This document shows, one piece after another, positions 42,343 through 52,195 of a stretch of DNA of 54,914 nt (positions are counted from its first letter, which is position 1; every line of letters begins with the position of its first letter). This DNA comes from an uncultured Acidobacteriota bacterium (GTDB taxonomy: Bacteria > Acidobacteriota > Blastocatellia > Pyrinomonadales > Pyrinomonadaceae). The position numbers were made by a program, and so were the translations under genes. The stretch covers positions 1 to 54,914 of the forward strand of contig CALMPJ010000194.1 of the NCBI GenBank assembly GCA_937871585.1, written 5' to 3'. The notes under the pieces were generated by a model. It was not told the origin of the DNA, made no database searches, and saw only the letters and a program-made list of their open reading frames with translations.

Positions 42343-42954
42343 TTAGAAAGGCCACCAGCTCGGCATGTTGTAGCCGCGACCATTTCCGCGGCCATTGCCC
42401 CAGCCGCTGTTGCGCCCGCTGTTGTAATTGATGCCGTAGGCATTTGCGATCACACGAAGGTTCTGGTCGATCGCGTTCCACTCATACTGCAGATTGTTGT
42501 TCGTACGCATACGTCGTAGCTGACGATCTAGCTGCGAACCGAGCTGCAACACGCGGTGAGCCTCGTCACGGCTATTGTTCAGGTTGCGGCCGCGACCGAA
42601 TTTGTCCTCAAGACGGCTGGCTGCCTTGCTGAAATCGTCGGCGAGGTCTTCGATGTTGCTGTTATTGTTGTTGCGATTATTGCCCCAACCACCGTTGTTG
42701 CCCCAAACGCCGTTGTTGTACTGATCATTGCGATCGGTCTGACGCTCAAACTGTCGTGCACGCTGTTTCAAATCGCGCACTGCGTTTTGAACCTGACCAT
42801 TGTAATAACCGCCGTTACCGTAACCACCATTTCCGTACCCACCGTTACCGTTCGGATAACCGCCGCCGTTCCACTGTGCCGAAGCAATGGCCGGCAGTCC
42901 CATCAATACAAAAGAAAATACCGCTATCGAGATGTATGTTTTGATGTTTTTCAT
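42343..42954 (-). CDS. Gly/Asn-rich exported protein
   Basis: 203 residues from ATG 42954 with GGGAG six bases upstream; the open frame begins at 42999 (an in-frame ATG without a ribosome site). Signal peptide YISIAVFSFVLMGLPAIASA. Two low-complexity segments (NGGYGNGGYGNGGYY and NNGGWGNNRNNNN) flank helical, charged stretches such as VRDLKQRARQFERQTDR and IEDLADDFSKAASRLEDKFG. The C-terminus returns to Gly/Arg and ends PSWWPF. No family recognised. Possibly a surface or matrix protein; composition suggests it is extracellular. Confidence 0.7.
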   Translation of the reverse strand: MKNIKTYISIAVFSFVLMGLPAIASAQWNGGGYPNGNGGYGNGGYGNGGYYNGQVQNAVRDLKQRARQFERQTDRNDQYNNGVWGNNGGWGNNRNNNNSNIEDLADDFSKAASRLEDKFGRGRNLNNSRDEAHRVLQLGSQLDRQLRRMRTNNNLQYEWNAIDQNLRVIANAYGINYNSGRNSGWGNGRGNGRGYNMPSWWPF

Positions 42955-43127
42955 CGTTGTCTCCCTAACTTTCATTATTCGTGGCAATGTTTTGGCCATT
43001 GCGAAATGACTAAGTGCAAAGTGTGTGCCAAAACGAGATCGGAGAGACCTTTCGGGAATAAGTCCACTGTTTTCTTATATTTACAGAATCGTTGCAAATG
43101 ACTGCATTGATGGAATCTGCATACACG

Positions 43128-43160
43128 AAAACGGCATACGAACCGATTTCGTATGCCGTT
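43128..43160 (-). terminator. Intrinsic terminator of the subtilase gene
   Basis: ACGGCATACGAA (43131-43142) pairs with TTCGTATGCCGT (43148-43159). On the minus strand TTTTCG follows the stem. It lies 24 bases after the subtilase stop. Confidence 0.8.
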
Positions 43161-43182
43161 TGCGTTGAATGGTATGTGCTGC

Positions 43183-44682
43183 TTATTCCGTCGCTTTGTC
43201 TGCGCAGATACGGCCTCCGGATTCGACCTTGCCGCCCAAACCGTCAAGCTTATCGACCGACGACATGAGGCGTTTGCGAAGATCTGTAACTGATATTCTC
43301 GGGTTTTGCGACACGATCAATGCCGCAACACCGGATACATATGGAGTTGCCATCGATGTGCCCGAGATCGACTTAAATCCGCCACCGAGCCATGTTGAAA
43401 GAATATCTTTGCCCGGAGCCGCGATATGAACGCTCCCTGAGCCAAAGTTCGAAAACGAAGTGATGCGATCATTCCGATCTAACGCCGCTACAGAAACCAC
43501 ATTTGGCAGATCGTAGTTCGAAGGATAATGCGGCAGCGAATCGTTGTTCGTACCGTCATTCCCCGCGGCAGCTACGAACAAAATTCCTTCGTCACCCGCA
43601 GCTTTTATCGCATCTTTCAGGCCTTGAGAAAACTGATTAGAACCAAAACTACCGCTAATAACACGAATATTTACGCCCGCTTTCTTTCGGTCGATGACGT
43701 AATTGATCGCTTCGATAGCATCCTCGACATCGCCAACGCCGTTGCGGTCGAGAAACTTGAGCGGCATTATCTTGACCTTCCAGTTAATGCCTGCAATACC
43801 GAAACCGTTATTGCCCTCAGCTCCGATAATGCCCGCACAATGCGTCCCGTGGCCGTTCTCGTCCATCGGATCGCTCATCAAAACGCCGTTGCCTTTCCCG
43901 ACGTGAGAACGTCCGTCAGCATTTGTCGCGTCGTAACCATGCACATCGGCAAACGTTCCAAGCTCGTCGTCGGAATAAGCCTTGATCGACGCCGGACGCT
44001 GCCAAATGTTATTCACAAGGTCCTTGTGATTGTAATCAACGCCGCTGTCAAGAACCGCGACGACGACATCTTCGCTGCCTGTTGTTTTCGACCAAGCCTC
44101 AATCGCATCGACGTCCGCACGATTCGTCCCGCCGCTCGCGCCGAGATTGTTCAATGCCCATTGGTCAATGAACATCGGGTCATTGGGAATCATTGGTTCT
44201 AAAGCTCGTTTATGTTGCGGCCCAGATTTGCGATCGATTACTAACTTTTCTTCCCGAAGCAAAAGATCTTGAGCCAGCGGATGTTTCAAAAATTGTTCAT
44301 CTAGCTTGATCTCAAAATTCGGCTCAGCGTATTCGACGCCCGGCATTGCGGTATATAGTGCGGCGACAGTCTTTGCATCGGCATTATCGAGATCATCGAT
44401 CGTAACCAGTCCGCGAATCGATTCGATCTCGTCGACGAGAACGTCATTGTTCGCCGCTGCGATGGCACGAGCCTGATTCTGGTCCATACCGGGCTTGAAT
44501 CGAACGAGAACTTCAGGACGATTCCGGTCGGGCGCTAGTGTAGTGCCCGAGCCTCTGGTAATGACCGATTCAGACTGCTGACTCAAAGCCGCTCGCCAGC
44601 GGCCGATCTGACCGACGACTGCTGCGAATGCGATCAGTACAACGGCCAAGGTGATGTGTATCCAGATGTTGTTTCGGTTCAT
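43183..44682 (-). CDS. Subtilisin-like serine protease (S8 family)
   Basis: 499 residues. N-terminal hydrophobic helix (ITLAVVLIAFAAVVGQIG) that is a signal anchor or signal peptide; an I9-type prodomain follows (VLVRFKPGMDQNQARAIAA and PNFEIKLDEQ). Catalytic D212 (VLDSGVD), H278 (NGHGTHCAG) and S443 (SGTSMATP), with the oxyanion N375 (AAGND). Complete. Secreted or membrane-attached protease. It is the third gene of a minus-strand operon (DUF2085, small protein, subtilase), starting 12 bases after the small gene. Confidence 0.93.
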   Translation of the reverse strand: MNRNNIWIHITLAVVLIAFAAVVGQIGRWRAALSQQSESVITRGSGTTLAPDRNRPEVLVRFKPGMDQNQARAIAAANNDVLVDEIESIRGLVTIDDLDNADAKTVAALYTAMPGVEYAEPNFEIKLDEQFLKHPLAQDLLLREEKLVIDRKSGPQHKRALEPMIPNDPMFIDQWALNNLGASGGTNRADVDAIEAWSKTTGSEDVVVAVLDSGVDYNHKDLVNNIWQRPASIKAYSDDELGTFADVHGYDATNADGRSHVGKGNGVLMSDPMDENGHGTHCAGIIGAEGNNGFGIAGINWKVKIMPLKFLDRNGVGDVEDAIEAINYVIDRKKAGVNIRVISGSFGSNQFSQGLKDAIKAAGDEGILFVAAAGNDGTNNDSLPHYPSNYDLPNVVSVAALDRNDRITSFSNFGSGSVHIAAPGKDILSTWLGGGFKSISGTSMATPYVSGVAALIVSQNPRISVTDLRKRLMSSVDKLDGLGGKVESGGRICADKATE

Positions 44683-44694
44683 AAAACCTCCGAA

Positions 44695-44976
44695 TCATTG
44701 CTCGACGATGATGTTCTCACCATTATAACCGACGAGCCGCAATTGGTTGCTGTCGGCACGATAAATGTACGTCTCGTCTTCGGCGGAAAGCTCATATTCC
44801 CAGCCGTCGGACATCATCATTCCGGCGATTTCGCCTTTCGTAAGAGCACCGAGGGCAGAGTTCGGAAACTCGCATTCTTTGATATTTGTGACCGTAACAT
44901 CATCAGCCGCAACACTTAGCCGTTTCGCGAGATCGTCGATGGCGGCGTATGCCGCGCTTTCTTTGGTGAAGCTCAT
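44695..44976 (-). CDS. Small protein of unknown function next to a subtilase
   Basis: 93 residues, no signal peptide. N-terminal helix AAYAAIDDLAKRLSVA, then ECEFPNSALGALTKGEIAG and GWEYELSAEDETYIYRADSN. The pattern resembles small proteins with VxWPDxxLGCP and YxYxxD motifs, some of which inhibit or fold with hydrolases, but the Cys-Pro is missing. Lies 7 bases after DUF2085 and 12 bases before the subtilase. A protease inhibitor/chaperone role for the neighbour is only a guess. Confidence 0.62.
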   Translation of the reverse strand: MSFTKESAAYAAIDDLAKRLSVAADDVTVTNIKECEFPNSALGALTKGEIAGMMMSDGWEYELSAEDETYIYRADSNQLRLVGYNGENIIVEQ

Positions 44977-44983
44977 ATGACGT

Positions 44984-45535
44984 TTACGCTTGTTCCTCGC
45001 GCGAAGTTCCTTTAGAAATTAACCTTTTCCAAGTCAAATTTCGTGTGATCTCAACCGAAGCCGGCACAATGTAAGTTGCACACACACCACCGAGCAGCAT
45101 TCCGGTCAAAAACCTCGATAAATGCGTGTTTTCCCAATATCCAAAGAACGTCAGCGACCAATCGATGCCGATCGGAACAAGCGACAAGAACAACCAAATT
45201 CGCGAGATCGGCTCGATATTCTCCAGCTTTCGCCACAGCGGATAGATCGCAAATCCGAAAAAGATACCGAAATAAACACCCGAACAACGCGAACAAACCC
45301 CGAACTGCTCGCCCATTATATGAAACGACCGCTCCGGCATCTGATGGCAAATAAAACTGTGAAATGCGTAGAGAGCGGACGAGATCGACGTCAAGCCATA
45401 CGCCTTTGCGAGCGGATCGACGATGATTAGCAGGGCCCAGAAAGCAGCGATCGCTAATCCGACGGTCCACACCCTCTTCGCCTGCGAATTCATTGCGGCA
45501 ATAGCGGCGATCGGACGATAGGCGTCATTTTCCAT
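44984..45535 (-). CDS. DUF2085 membrane protein
   Basis: 183 residues with four predicted transmembrane helices: VWTVGLAIAAFWALLIIVD, GVYFGIFFGFAIYPLWRK, IWLFLSLVPIGIDWSLTFFG and FLTGMLLGGVCATYIVPA. The FICHQMPERSF then GVCSRCSGVYFG pattern, with paired Cys and His, marks DUF2085. Possible metal-binding by the Cys residues. Function unknown. Heads the operon with the small protein and the subtilase. Confidence 0.87.
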   Translation of the reverse strand: MENDAYRPIAAIAAMNSQAKRVWTVGLAIAAFWALLIIVDPLAKAYGLTSISSALYAFHSFICHQMPERSFHIMGEQFGVCSRCSGVYFGIFFGFAIYPLWRKLENIEPISRIWLFLSLVPIGIDWSLTFFGYWENTHLSRFLTGMLLGGVCATYIVPASVEITRNLTWKRLISKGTSREEQA

Positions 45536-45666
45536 AAGGTCAACTTAATTCTCACGTTGATCTTGAGTGTTGTCTAGCAGAAAAATAACGAATTCTAACA
45601 ACAAAATGCCATACATTCGCGTATAAATGTGAGCTACACACCAATTTTTGATCACAAGGATGGTTT

Positions 45667-47055
45667 ATGAGAACACTATTCAAACGTCTCGCCGCCGCGA
45701 TGATGGTCACTGCGACTGTCATGTCGCTTTCGGCTATCGCTCCGGCGCAAAAGACCAAGCCGCAGGCGGGCATTAACGTTCCTGTCACTTACTACACATT
45801 AAAGAACGGCCTCAAGGTCGTTCTTTCACCCGACACAAGCGCACCGATCGCGACCGTCGCCGTCTACTACAACATCGGCTTTCGCATCGAACCGCGAGAC
45901 CGCACCGGTTTTGCCCATTTGTTCGAGCATCTGATGTTTCAAGGCTCAAAGAACCTCGGAAAGCTCGAGTATATCCGTCTAGTCGAAAGCAACGGCGGCG
46001 TGCTAAATGGCTCGACGCGTTTCGATTTCACGAACTATTTCGCCGTCGTGCCGTCGCACAAGGTCGAGACGCTGCTCTGGGCCGAGGCCGACCGCATGCG
46101 TGGCCTCGACATTACCAATGAGAATCTCAAAAACCAACAAGGCGTCGTCGGCAACGAAGTAAAGGTCAACGTCCTGAATCAGCCATACGGCGGGTTCCCC
46201 TGGATCGACCTGCCGCTGGCGGCGCACACGAATTGGTACAACGCACACAATTTCTACGGCGAACTTTCGGACATCGAGGCCGCAACGCTCGAAGACGCGA
46301 AAACGTTCTTCGACAAATACTACTCGCCAAAGAATGCCGTTCTAGTAGTGACCGGCGATTTCAATGCGGTTGAGGCACGATCTTGGATACAGAAGTATTT
46401 CGCTGATATTCCCGCTCAACAACCTGACAAACAACCTGACATTTCCGAACCGAAGCAGACCGAAGAGAAGACCGTTACAAAGGTCGACAAACTTGCAAAC
46501 AAGCCCGGAATCGCATTCGGCTACAAAATGCCCACACGCGGCACGCCTGAATATTACGCAATGGGCCTGATCGATCAGATCATGGTTCAGGGCGAAGATA
46601 GCCTGCTCTACAAAGAGATGGTCAAGGACAAAGGCTACACCGGCGGAGTCGGCGGTGGCATAAACTCGGGCCTCGGCAATATGTTCAACTACAACGGCCC
46701 GATGCTGTTCGACATCAACCTGATCCACGACAACAAAGGGTCGGCGGCTGACATTACGAAGTCGCTCGATTCGGTCGTCGCCGGTATTCAGCAGAATGGC
46801 GTTTCACAAAAGGACATCGATCGGGCGATCGTGAAATTGCGCTCGGGGCTTTATGACACGATGACGCAGTTCGGCGGCTTTGGCCGTGCCGACCTGTTGG
46901 CGTGCTTCGCTCTGTTCGACAACGATCCGACAAAGATCAATCAGATCGAGGCGAATTTCCGTAAGGTCACGCCCGAACTCATCAAAAAAACCGCGAAAGA
47001 ATACCTTCGCAACACCAACCGGACGACCGTCGTCCTCAAAGCGGAGGGCAAGTAA
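45667..47055 (+). CDS. M16 zinc metallopeptidase, catalytic subunit
   Basis: 462 residues. Signal peptide FKRLAAAMMVTATVMSLSAIAPAQ. Inverted zinc motif H84-L-F-E87-H88 in GFAHLFEHLMFQG, with a third ligand Glu in the VGNEVKVNVL helix. R/Y residues of the C-terminal domain (YKEMVKDKGYTGGVGGGI) are also present. Pitrilysin/insulinase-type protease acting in the periplasm. The stop is one base before the second M16 gene, so they form a pair, one catalytic and one non-catalytic. Confidence 0.92.
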   Translation: MRTLFKRLAAAMMVTATVMSLSAIAPAQKTKPQAGINVPVTYYTLKNGLKVVLSPDTSAPIATVAVYYNIGFRIEPRDRTGFAHLFEHLMFQGSKNLGKLEYIRLVESNGGVLNGSTRFDFTNYFAVVPSHKVETLLWAEADRMRGLDITNENLKNQQGVVGNEVKVNVLNQPYGGFPWIDLPLAAHTNWYNAHNFYGELSDIEAATLEDAKTFFDKYYSPKNAVLVVTGDFNAVEARSWIQKYFADIPAQQPDKQPDISEPKQTEEKTVTKVDKLANKPGIAFGYKMPTRGTPEYYAMGLIDQIMVQGEDSLLYKEMVKDKGYTGGVGGGINSGLGNMFNYNGPMLFDINLIHDNKGSAADITKSLDSVVAGIQQNGVSQKDIDRAIVKLRSGLYDTMTQFGGFGRADLLACFALFDNDPTKINQIEANFRKVTPELIKKTAKEYLRNTNRTTVVLKAEGK

Positions 47056-47056
47056 G

Positions 47057-48460
47057 ATGTACAAATTTGAAATTCAAAATTCAAAATTCAAAAGTTTGAT
47101 CGCCCTATTTTTTGTGGCTTTCGTATGTTTCGTGGGCATTTCAAATGCTCAAAAACAAACGCCGCCAGCCGGTGGCAAACCAAAGCCGTTCGTGTTCCCG
47201 AAGCAGGAAGTTTACACTTTGCCGAACGGAATGAAGGTCACGCTCGTGCCTTACGGTTCGGTGCCTAAGGTCGCAGTTCAGGCGACGATCTATGCAGGCA
47301 CCAAAGACGACGCCAAAGGCAAAAAGGCGATCTCGGAAATGGTCGCCCTGATGCTAAAGGAAGGTACGAAGACACGATCTGCCGATCAGATAGCTCGCGA
47401 ATCTGCCGAAATGGGCGGAAGCGTATCGACCGGAACCGGAACCGACAGCACGACCATCTTTGGCGAGGTCTTGAGCGAATTCGGCCCTCAGTTTGTGACA
47501 ATGATCGGCGATATGATCTTGGCTCCGGATTTCAAAGCGGACAGCCTCGATCGCTTGCGTGCAAACAAGCTGCGAAACCTTGCGGTCGGACGTACTCAGG
47601 CCGGAAATCAGGCTTGGTCGAAATTCCGCGAGGTCATCTTCCCCGATCATCCTTACGGCAAGATCGATCCGACCGACGCTGAGGTTCAAGGTTACACGCT
47701 CGATGACATCCGCAGTTTTTATTCGCAGAACTACGGTGCCGCCCGAACATCGCTCTATATTGTCGGCAAATTCGACACAGCCACCGTCAAACAGGCGATC
47801 AGCAAAGCCTTTGGCGGCTGGACACGCGGTACGGCATCGAAGCGAAATGTACCTACGGTCAACGCGAAGCGGTCATTCACGCTGATCGACCGTCCCGATT
47901 CGCCTCAATCTACGATCTATTTGGGAATGCCCGGCCCGGCAATTTCGGATGCAGACTATGCGAAGTTCGTCGTTATGGATTCGATCCTCGCCGGTGCATT
48001 CGGCTCGCGAATTACAGCGAACATTCGCGAGGACAAAGGCTACACTTATTCGCCCGGCAGCTTCTTGTGGAACCGTTTCAAAACCGGTTATTGGGTTCAG
48101 AACGCCGATGTAACGACGCAGTTCACGGGTGCTTCGATCAAAGAGATCTTATTCGAGATCGAACGAATGCGTAACGAACCTGTCGGAGACAAAGAACTTA
48201 ACGGCATCAAGAGTTACTTGATCGGACTTTATGTCTTGCAGAACTCGGCTCGAACAGGCGGGATCGGACAGCTCGAAAGTATGAACTACAACGAACTCGA
48301 CCGTGCGTCGCTCGATAGCTATGTCTCACGACTATCAGCGGTCAATGCCGCTGACGTACAGGAGATGGCGAAGAAGTATCTTGTTCAAGACAAGATGACT
48401 ATCGTCGTTGTCGGCGACAAAGCCAAGGTCGGCGAACAAGTTAAACCTTACGAGAAGTAG
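47057..48460 (+). CDS. M16 peptidase-like protein lacking the zinc motif
   Basis: 467 residues from ATG 47057, directly after the previous stop; the frame extends back to 46880 inside that gene. Signal peptide SLIALFFVAFVCFVGISNAQ after a MYKFEIQNSKFK start. The M16 fold is clear (YTLPNGMKVTLVPYG, DHPYGKIDPTDAEV, DKGYTYSPGSFLWNRF) but HxxEH is absent: the position reads VALMLKEGTKTRS. It is therefore the non-catalytic partner, as in two-subunit bacterial M16B enzymes. The first 12 codons come from an AAATTTGAAATTCAAAATT-type repeat. Confidence 0.88.
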   Translation: MYKFEIQNSKFKSLIALFFVAFVCFVGISNAQKQTPPAGGKPKPFVFPKQEVYTLPNGMKVTLVPYGSVPKVAVQATIYAGTKDDAKGKKAISEMVALMLKEGTKTRSADQIARESAEMGGSVSTGTGTDSTTIFGEVLSEFGPQFVTMIGDMILAPDFKADSLDRLRANKLRNLAVGRTQAGNQAWSKFREVIFPDHPYGKIDPTDAEVQGYTLDDIRSFYSQNYGAARTSLYIVGKFDTATVKQAISKAFGGWTRGTASKRNVPTVNAKRSFTLIDRPDSPQSTIYLGMPGPAISDADYAKFVVMDSILAGAFGSRITANIREDKGYTYSPGSFLWNRFKTGYWVQNADVTTQFTGASIKEILFEIERMRNEPVGDKELNGIKSYLIGLYVLQNSARTGGIGQLESMNYNELDRASLDSYVSRLSAVNAADVQEMAKKYLVQDKMTIVVVGDKAKVGEQVKPYEK

Positions 48461-48471
48461 GCAAAATTAAA

Positions 48472-48515
48472 CCACGAATGCGCGATTAAGAGCTTTCTTG
48501 TACGTGCATTCGTGG
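48472..48515. repeat. Inverted repeat CCACGAATGC/GCATTCGTGG
   Basis: 10-base arms at 48472-48481 and 48506-48515 with a 24-base loop, between the convergent M16 and ppsA genes. The pattern resembles intergenic CCACGAATGC repeats common in environmental bacteria. It may act as a terminator, but no T run follows directly. Confidence 0.65.
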
Positions 48516-48533
48516 CTTGTCTCTCCTTACGGC

Positions 48534-50948
48534 CTACGCCGCAACCTTAACCTTTTTCTCCGTTTCCAGAATATGCTTCGTCGTCTGGAGCACTGTATCA
48601 GGATTGAGCGAGATCGAGTTGATGCCGCGTTCGACCAAAAAGTCGGCAAATTCGGGATAATCCGACGGTGCCTGGCCGCAAATGCCGATCTTTTTGCCGG
48701 AGCGAATCGCGGCGTCGATAGCCATCGCGACCATCTTTTCGACGGCACCGTTTCGCTCGTCGAAGAGATGCGCGACCATTTCAGAGTCGCGATCCAAACC
48801 AAGTGCAAGCTGCGTCAGGTCGTTCGAACCAATTGAATAGCCATCGAATACCTTGAGGAATTCGTCTGCGAACACGACATTCGCGGGCAGCTCGCACATG
48901 GCGTAGATCTCGAGTTCATTTTCGCCCTGAACGAGGCCGTGTTCGGCCATCAGAGCAATGACCTTTTCGCCTTCTTCGACGGTGCGGCAAAACGGGATCA
49001 TCGGCTTGATGTTGGTCAGGCCCATGTCCTCGCGGGCACGCTGCATCGCAAGGCATTCGAGGCGGAAACCGGCCTTGTAACGGTCGTCGTAATACCGCGA
49101 AGCACCGCGAAATCCGATCATCGGATTCTCTTCTTCGGGCTCAAATTCCTTGCCGCCGATCAGCATCGCGTATTCGTTCGATTTGAAATCGGACATACGA
49201 ACGATGACAGGTTTTGGATAGAATGCCGCCGCGATGCGGCCAACGCCCTCGGCAAGTGAACGCACGAAAAATTCTTTCGGATCTTCCTCGTGAACACGAG
49301 CGGCGATGGTCTCGACAACCTTGCGATCTTTCAAATTCGGATAGTTTACCAACGCCATCGGATGAATGCCGATGTGGTTGTTGATGATGAATTCGAGCCT
49401 CGCGAGCCCGACGCCGTCGTTTGGCAAACGCGACACGGCGAACGCGTGATCGGGGTCGCCGACGTTCATCATGATCTGTGTTTGCGGGCGTTCGCTGTCG
49501 GTTATCTTTTGCTTTTCAACCTTAAAATCGATCTTGCCGTAGTAGATATTGCCGCGTTCGCCCTCGGCACAACTAACCGTGATGTCGGTTCCGTTCTTGA
49601 CCTTTTCAGTCGCGTCGCCCGAACCAACAATGCACGGAATTCCAAGTTCGCGACTGATGATCGCGCTATGACACGTACGCCCGCCGCGATCCGTGACGAT
49701 CGCCGAGGCCCGTTTCATTATCGGCTCCCACGCCGGATCGGTCATCGAGGTGACGAGAATTTCGCCTTCTTTGAACGTATTCAATTTCGAAGGATCAAGC
49801 AGCACATGAGCCGTGCCGTGGCCGATCTTTTCTCCGACAGCGACGCCGGACGCAAGCGGCGCACCGTGCGAACCGGTGAGTTTATAGGTCTCGATATAAT
49901 TATTACTGGCTTTCTGCGAATGTATCGTTTCGGGGCGTGCCTGCAAGATGAACAGTTCACCTGTAATGCCGTCCTTTGCCCACTCGATATCCATCGGTTG
50001 AGGCTTTCCGGCCAGTTTCGAATAGTGATCTTCGATCGCACACGCCCACGTCGCAAGCTGCAACACCTCGAATCCCGCTAGGCACATTCGATTTCGCTGC
50101 GTATCGACAACATCGCGAACCTGCGTGCCCGTTCCGTCGTCTGCAAAGACCATTTTGACCTCTTTTACGCCAAGCTTTCGAGTAACGATCGGCCGAAAGC
50201 CCTGTTTCAGGGTCGGTTTGAAAACGATCCATTCGTCCGGCGTTGCCATGCCCTGAACAACTGCCTCGCCCAGGCCCCAAGCACCATTTATCACAACAAC
50301 ATCGCGAAATCCACTCTCGGTATCGAGCGTAAACATCACGCCCGAACATGCAATATCGCTGCGAACCATCGGCTGAATACCGATCGATAACGCAACGTCG
50401 AAATGGTCAAAGCCTTTTACTGTTCGATATGAGATCGCACGGTCGGTCCAAAGCGAAGCGAAACACTCGTGGCAAGCCTCGATGATACGTTTATCGCCGC
50501 GAACGTTCAGGATAGTGTCCTGCTGGCCCGCAAATGATGCGTCGGGCAGATCTTCGGCAGTCGCGGACGAGCGAACCGCAACTTCGTAATTTTTCTTGCC
50601 AATACGCTTTCCCAGACGCTCATACGCATCAATGATCGCTGTTTCTACCTCGGCAGGAAACGGCGTCTCCAACATCAATCGGCGAGCTTCGCTGCCGACG
50701 CGGGCGAGCTCGTCGAGGTCGTTAACGTCTAAACCCTTGAGCAATTTCTTTAGATTTCCGCGAAGTCCGTCAGTTTCGAGCAAGATCTCGTAAGCATGGC
50801 TCGTCGTCGAAAAACCATCGACCGCACGCACACCTTTGCCGGTCAGTTCGCGAAACAACTCACCTAGCGACGCACATTTGCCGCCAACGATCGCAACATC
50901 GCCATTACCAACTTGCGAGAAATCTAGAACAAATGGCTTTTCAGTCAT
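48534..50948 (-). CDS. ppsA: Phosphoenolpyruvate synthase
   Basis: 804 residues from ATG 50948 (a GTG two codons upstream is less likely). Converts pyruvate and ATP to PEP, AMP and Pi. N-terminal ATP-grasp domain (VGGKCASLGELFREL and RSSATAEDLPDASFAGQQDT), phosphohistidine domain with the catalytic His in GGRTCHSAIISRELGIPCIVG, and C-terminal TIM barrel with the catalytic Cys in ICGQAPSDYPEFADFL. Complete. Paired with glpX, so gluconeogenesis from pyruvate-yielding substrates, which would include Trp catabolism. Confidence 0.96.
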   Translation of the reverse strand: MTEKPFVLDFSQVGNGDVAIVGGKCASLGELFRELTGKGVRAVDGFSTTSHAYEILLETDGLRGNLKKLLKGLDVNDLDELARVGSEARRLMLETPFPAEVETAIIDAYERLGKRIGKKNYEVAVRSSATAEDLPDASFAGQQDTILNVRGDKRIIEACHECFASLWTDRAISYRTVKGFDHFDVALSIGIQPMVRSDIACSGVMFTLDTESGFRDVVVINGAWGLGEAVVQGMATPDEWIVFKPTLKQGFRPIVTRKLGVKEVKMVFADDGTGTQVRDVVDTQRNRMCLAGFEVLQLATWACAIEDHYSKLAGKPQPMDIEWAKDGITGELFILQARPETIHSQKASNNYIETYKLTGSHGAPLASGVAVGEKIGHGTAHVLLDPSKLNTFKEGEILVTSMTDPAWEPIMKRASAIVTDRGGRTCHSAIISRELGIPCIVGSGDATEKVKNGTDITVSCAEGERGNIYYGKIDFKVEKQKITDSERPQTQIMMNVGDPDHAFAVSRLPNDGVGLARLEFIINNHIGIHPMALVNYPNLKDRKVVETIAARVHEEDPKEFFVRSLAEGVGRIAAAFYPKPVIVRMSDFKSNEYAMLIGGKEFEPEEENPMIGFRGASRYYDDRYKAGFRLECLAMQRAREDMGLTNIKPMIPFCRTVEEGEKVIALMAEHGLVQGENELEIYAMCELPANVVFADEFLKVFDGYSIGSNDLTQLALGLDRDSEMVAHLFDERNGAVEKMVAMAIDAAIRSGKKIGICGQAPSDYPEFADFLVERGINSISLNPDTVLQTTKHILETEKKVKVAA

Positions 50949-51015
50949 ATCCACCTTGCGAGAATAGACAAATAGGTCGCATACGTCCTATGTGACCTAT
51001 CTGATCGACAAGAAA

Positions 51016-52059
51016 CTAGAAACGAATAACGGCATCCGGCCCGCCTTCGACGTGAACGGTGTCAACGAAGCGTATGCTCTTGCTGTCAGTGGTCATCACG
51101 ACGCTGTGCGTACGTTTGCCGGAGCCGAAGAACCGCACACCGCGAAGCAGCGAACCGTCGGTTACGCCGGTTGCGCAGAAGATGATCTTCTTGCCCGGAG
51201 CGAGGTCGTTGGTGTCGTAAACCTTGTTCGCATCGGTGATGCCCATCGCAGCTAGGCGCTCCATGACGACCTCGTGCGGCGGCACTTTGTTCTTGTCGAC
51301 GCCAAGGCGATCGGGATCCCACACGAGTTTAGCTTGAATTTCGCCGTTCAAACATTTCATCGCCGCCGCGGTAATAACGCCCTCAGGTGCACCGCCGATG
51401 CCCATCAGTGCGTGAATATTTGTGCCTGCGACTGCCGCCGAAATTCCCGCAGAAAGGTCGCCGTCAGAGATCAGTCGAATTCGAGCACCAGACGCACGAA
51501 CCTCATCGACCAACCCTTTGTGACGCGCGCGATCAAGACAAATTACCGTCAGATCATCAACATCACGTCCTAATCTACGTGCAATATTCTTCAGATTGTC
51601 CGAAACCGGAGCATCAATATCGACCGCACCACGGCACGAAGGCCCAACGACGATCTTGTCCATGTAAAGGTCTGGCGCATTGAGCAAACCACCGCGTTCT
51701 GCAGCCGCGAGAACGGCGATCGCGTTATTTGCACCCAAAGCACAAAGGTTCGTGCCTTCGAGCGGATCGACCGCGATATCGACCTCGGGGAATTCCTGGC
51801 GAGCCTCTTCGGAGAAGATGCCGCCGCCAACCTCTTCGCCGATATAGAGCATCGGTGCCTCATCGCGTTCGCCTTCGCCGATTACGATGCGGCCGCGCAT
51901 CGGGACGGTGTCCATTACTTCGCGCATTGCCTCGACGGCAACGTGGTCGCTAAATTTACGGTCGCCCTGACCCATCGTCTTGGCAGATTCGATGGCGGCG
52001 GCTTCGCAAACTCTTAGAAAATCCAGGGAAAGGTCACGTTCGGCTTTGATGTTTTTCAT
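51016..52059 (-). CDS. glpX: Fructose-1,6-bisphosphatase class II
   Basis: 347 residues from ATG 52059 (a GTG is one codon earlier). Seen: [36 protein letters not shown], the metal-binding [12 protein letters not shown], and [20 protein letters not shown]. Manganese-dependent FBPase of the GlpX type, gluconeogenic step. It lies 67 bases upstream of ppsA on the same strand, so they likely share a transcript. The ATG 52059 lies about 136 bases from the divergent ferredoxin. Confidence 0.96.
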   Translation of the reverse strand: MKNIKAERDLSLDFLRVCEAAAIESAKTMGQGDRKFSDHVAVEAMREVMDTVPMRGRIVIGEGERDEAPMLYIGEEVGGGIFSEEARQEFPEVDIAVDPLEGTNLCALGANNAIAVLAAAERGGLLNAPDLYMDKIVVGPSCRGAVDIDAPVSDNLKNIARRLGRDVDDLTVICLDRARHKGLVDEVRASGARIRLISDGDLSAGISAAVAGTNIHALMGIGGAPEGVITAAAMKCLNGEIQAKLVWDPDRLGVDKNKVPPHEVVMERLAAMGITDANKVYDTNDLAPGKKIIFCATGVTDGSLLRGVRFFGSGKRTHSVVMTTDSKSIRFVDTVHVEGGPDAVIRF

Positions 52060-52195
52060 CACTTATTTTGTGTTAAATTCTTGATCTAAAATGAGGTCGA
52101 TGAAGGCATTCTATCACTTGTCTATCGTGATTTGACAAGCTATGCTCGGAGTATTACGGTTTTATTTCGCGAATTTGCGCGAACCGAGGATATCC

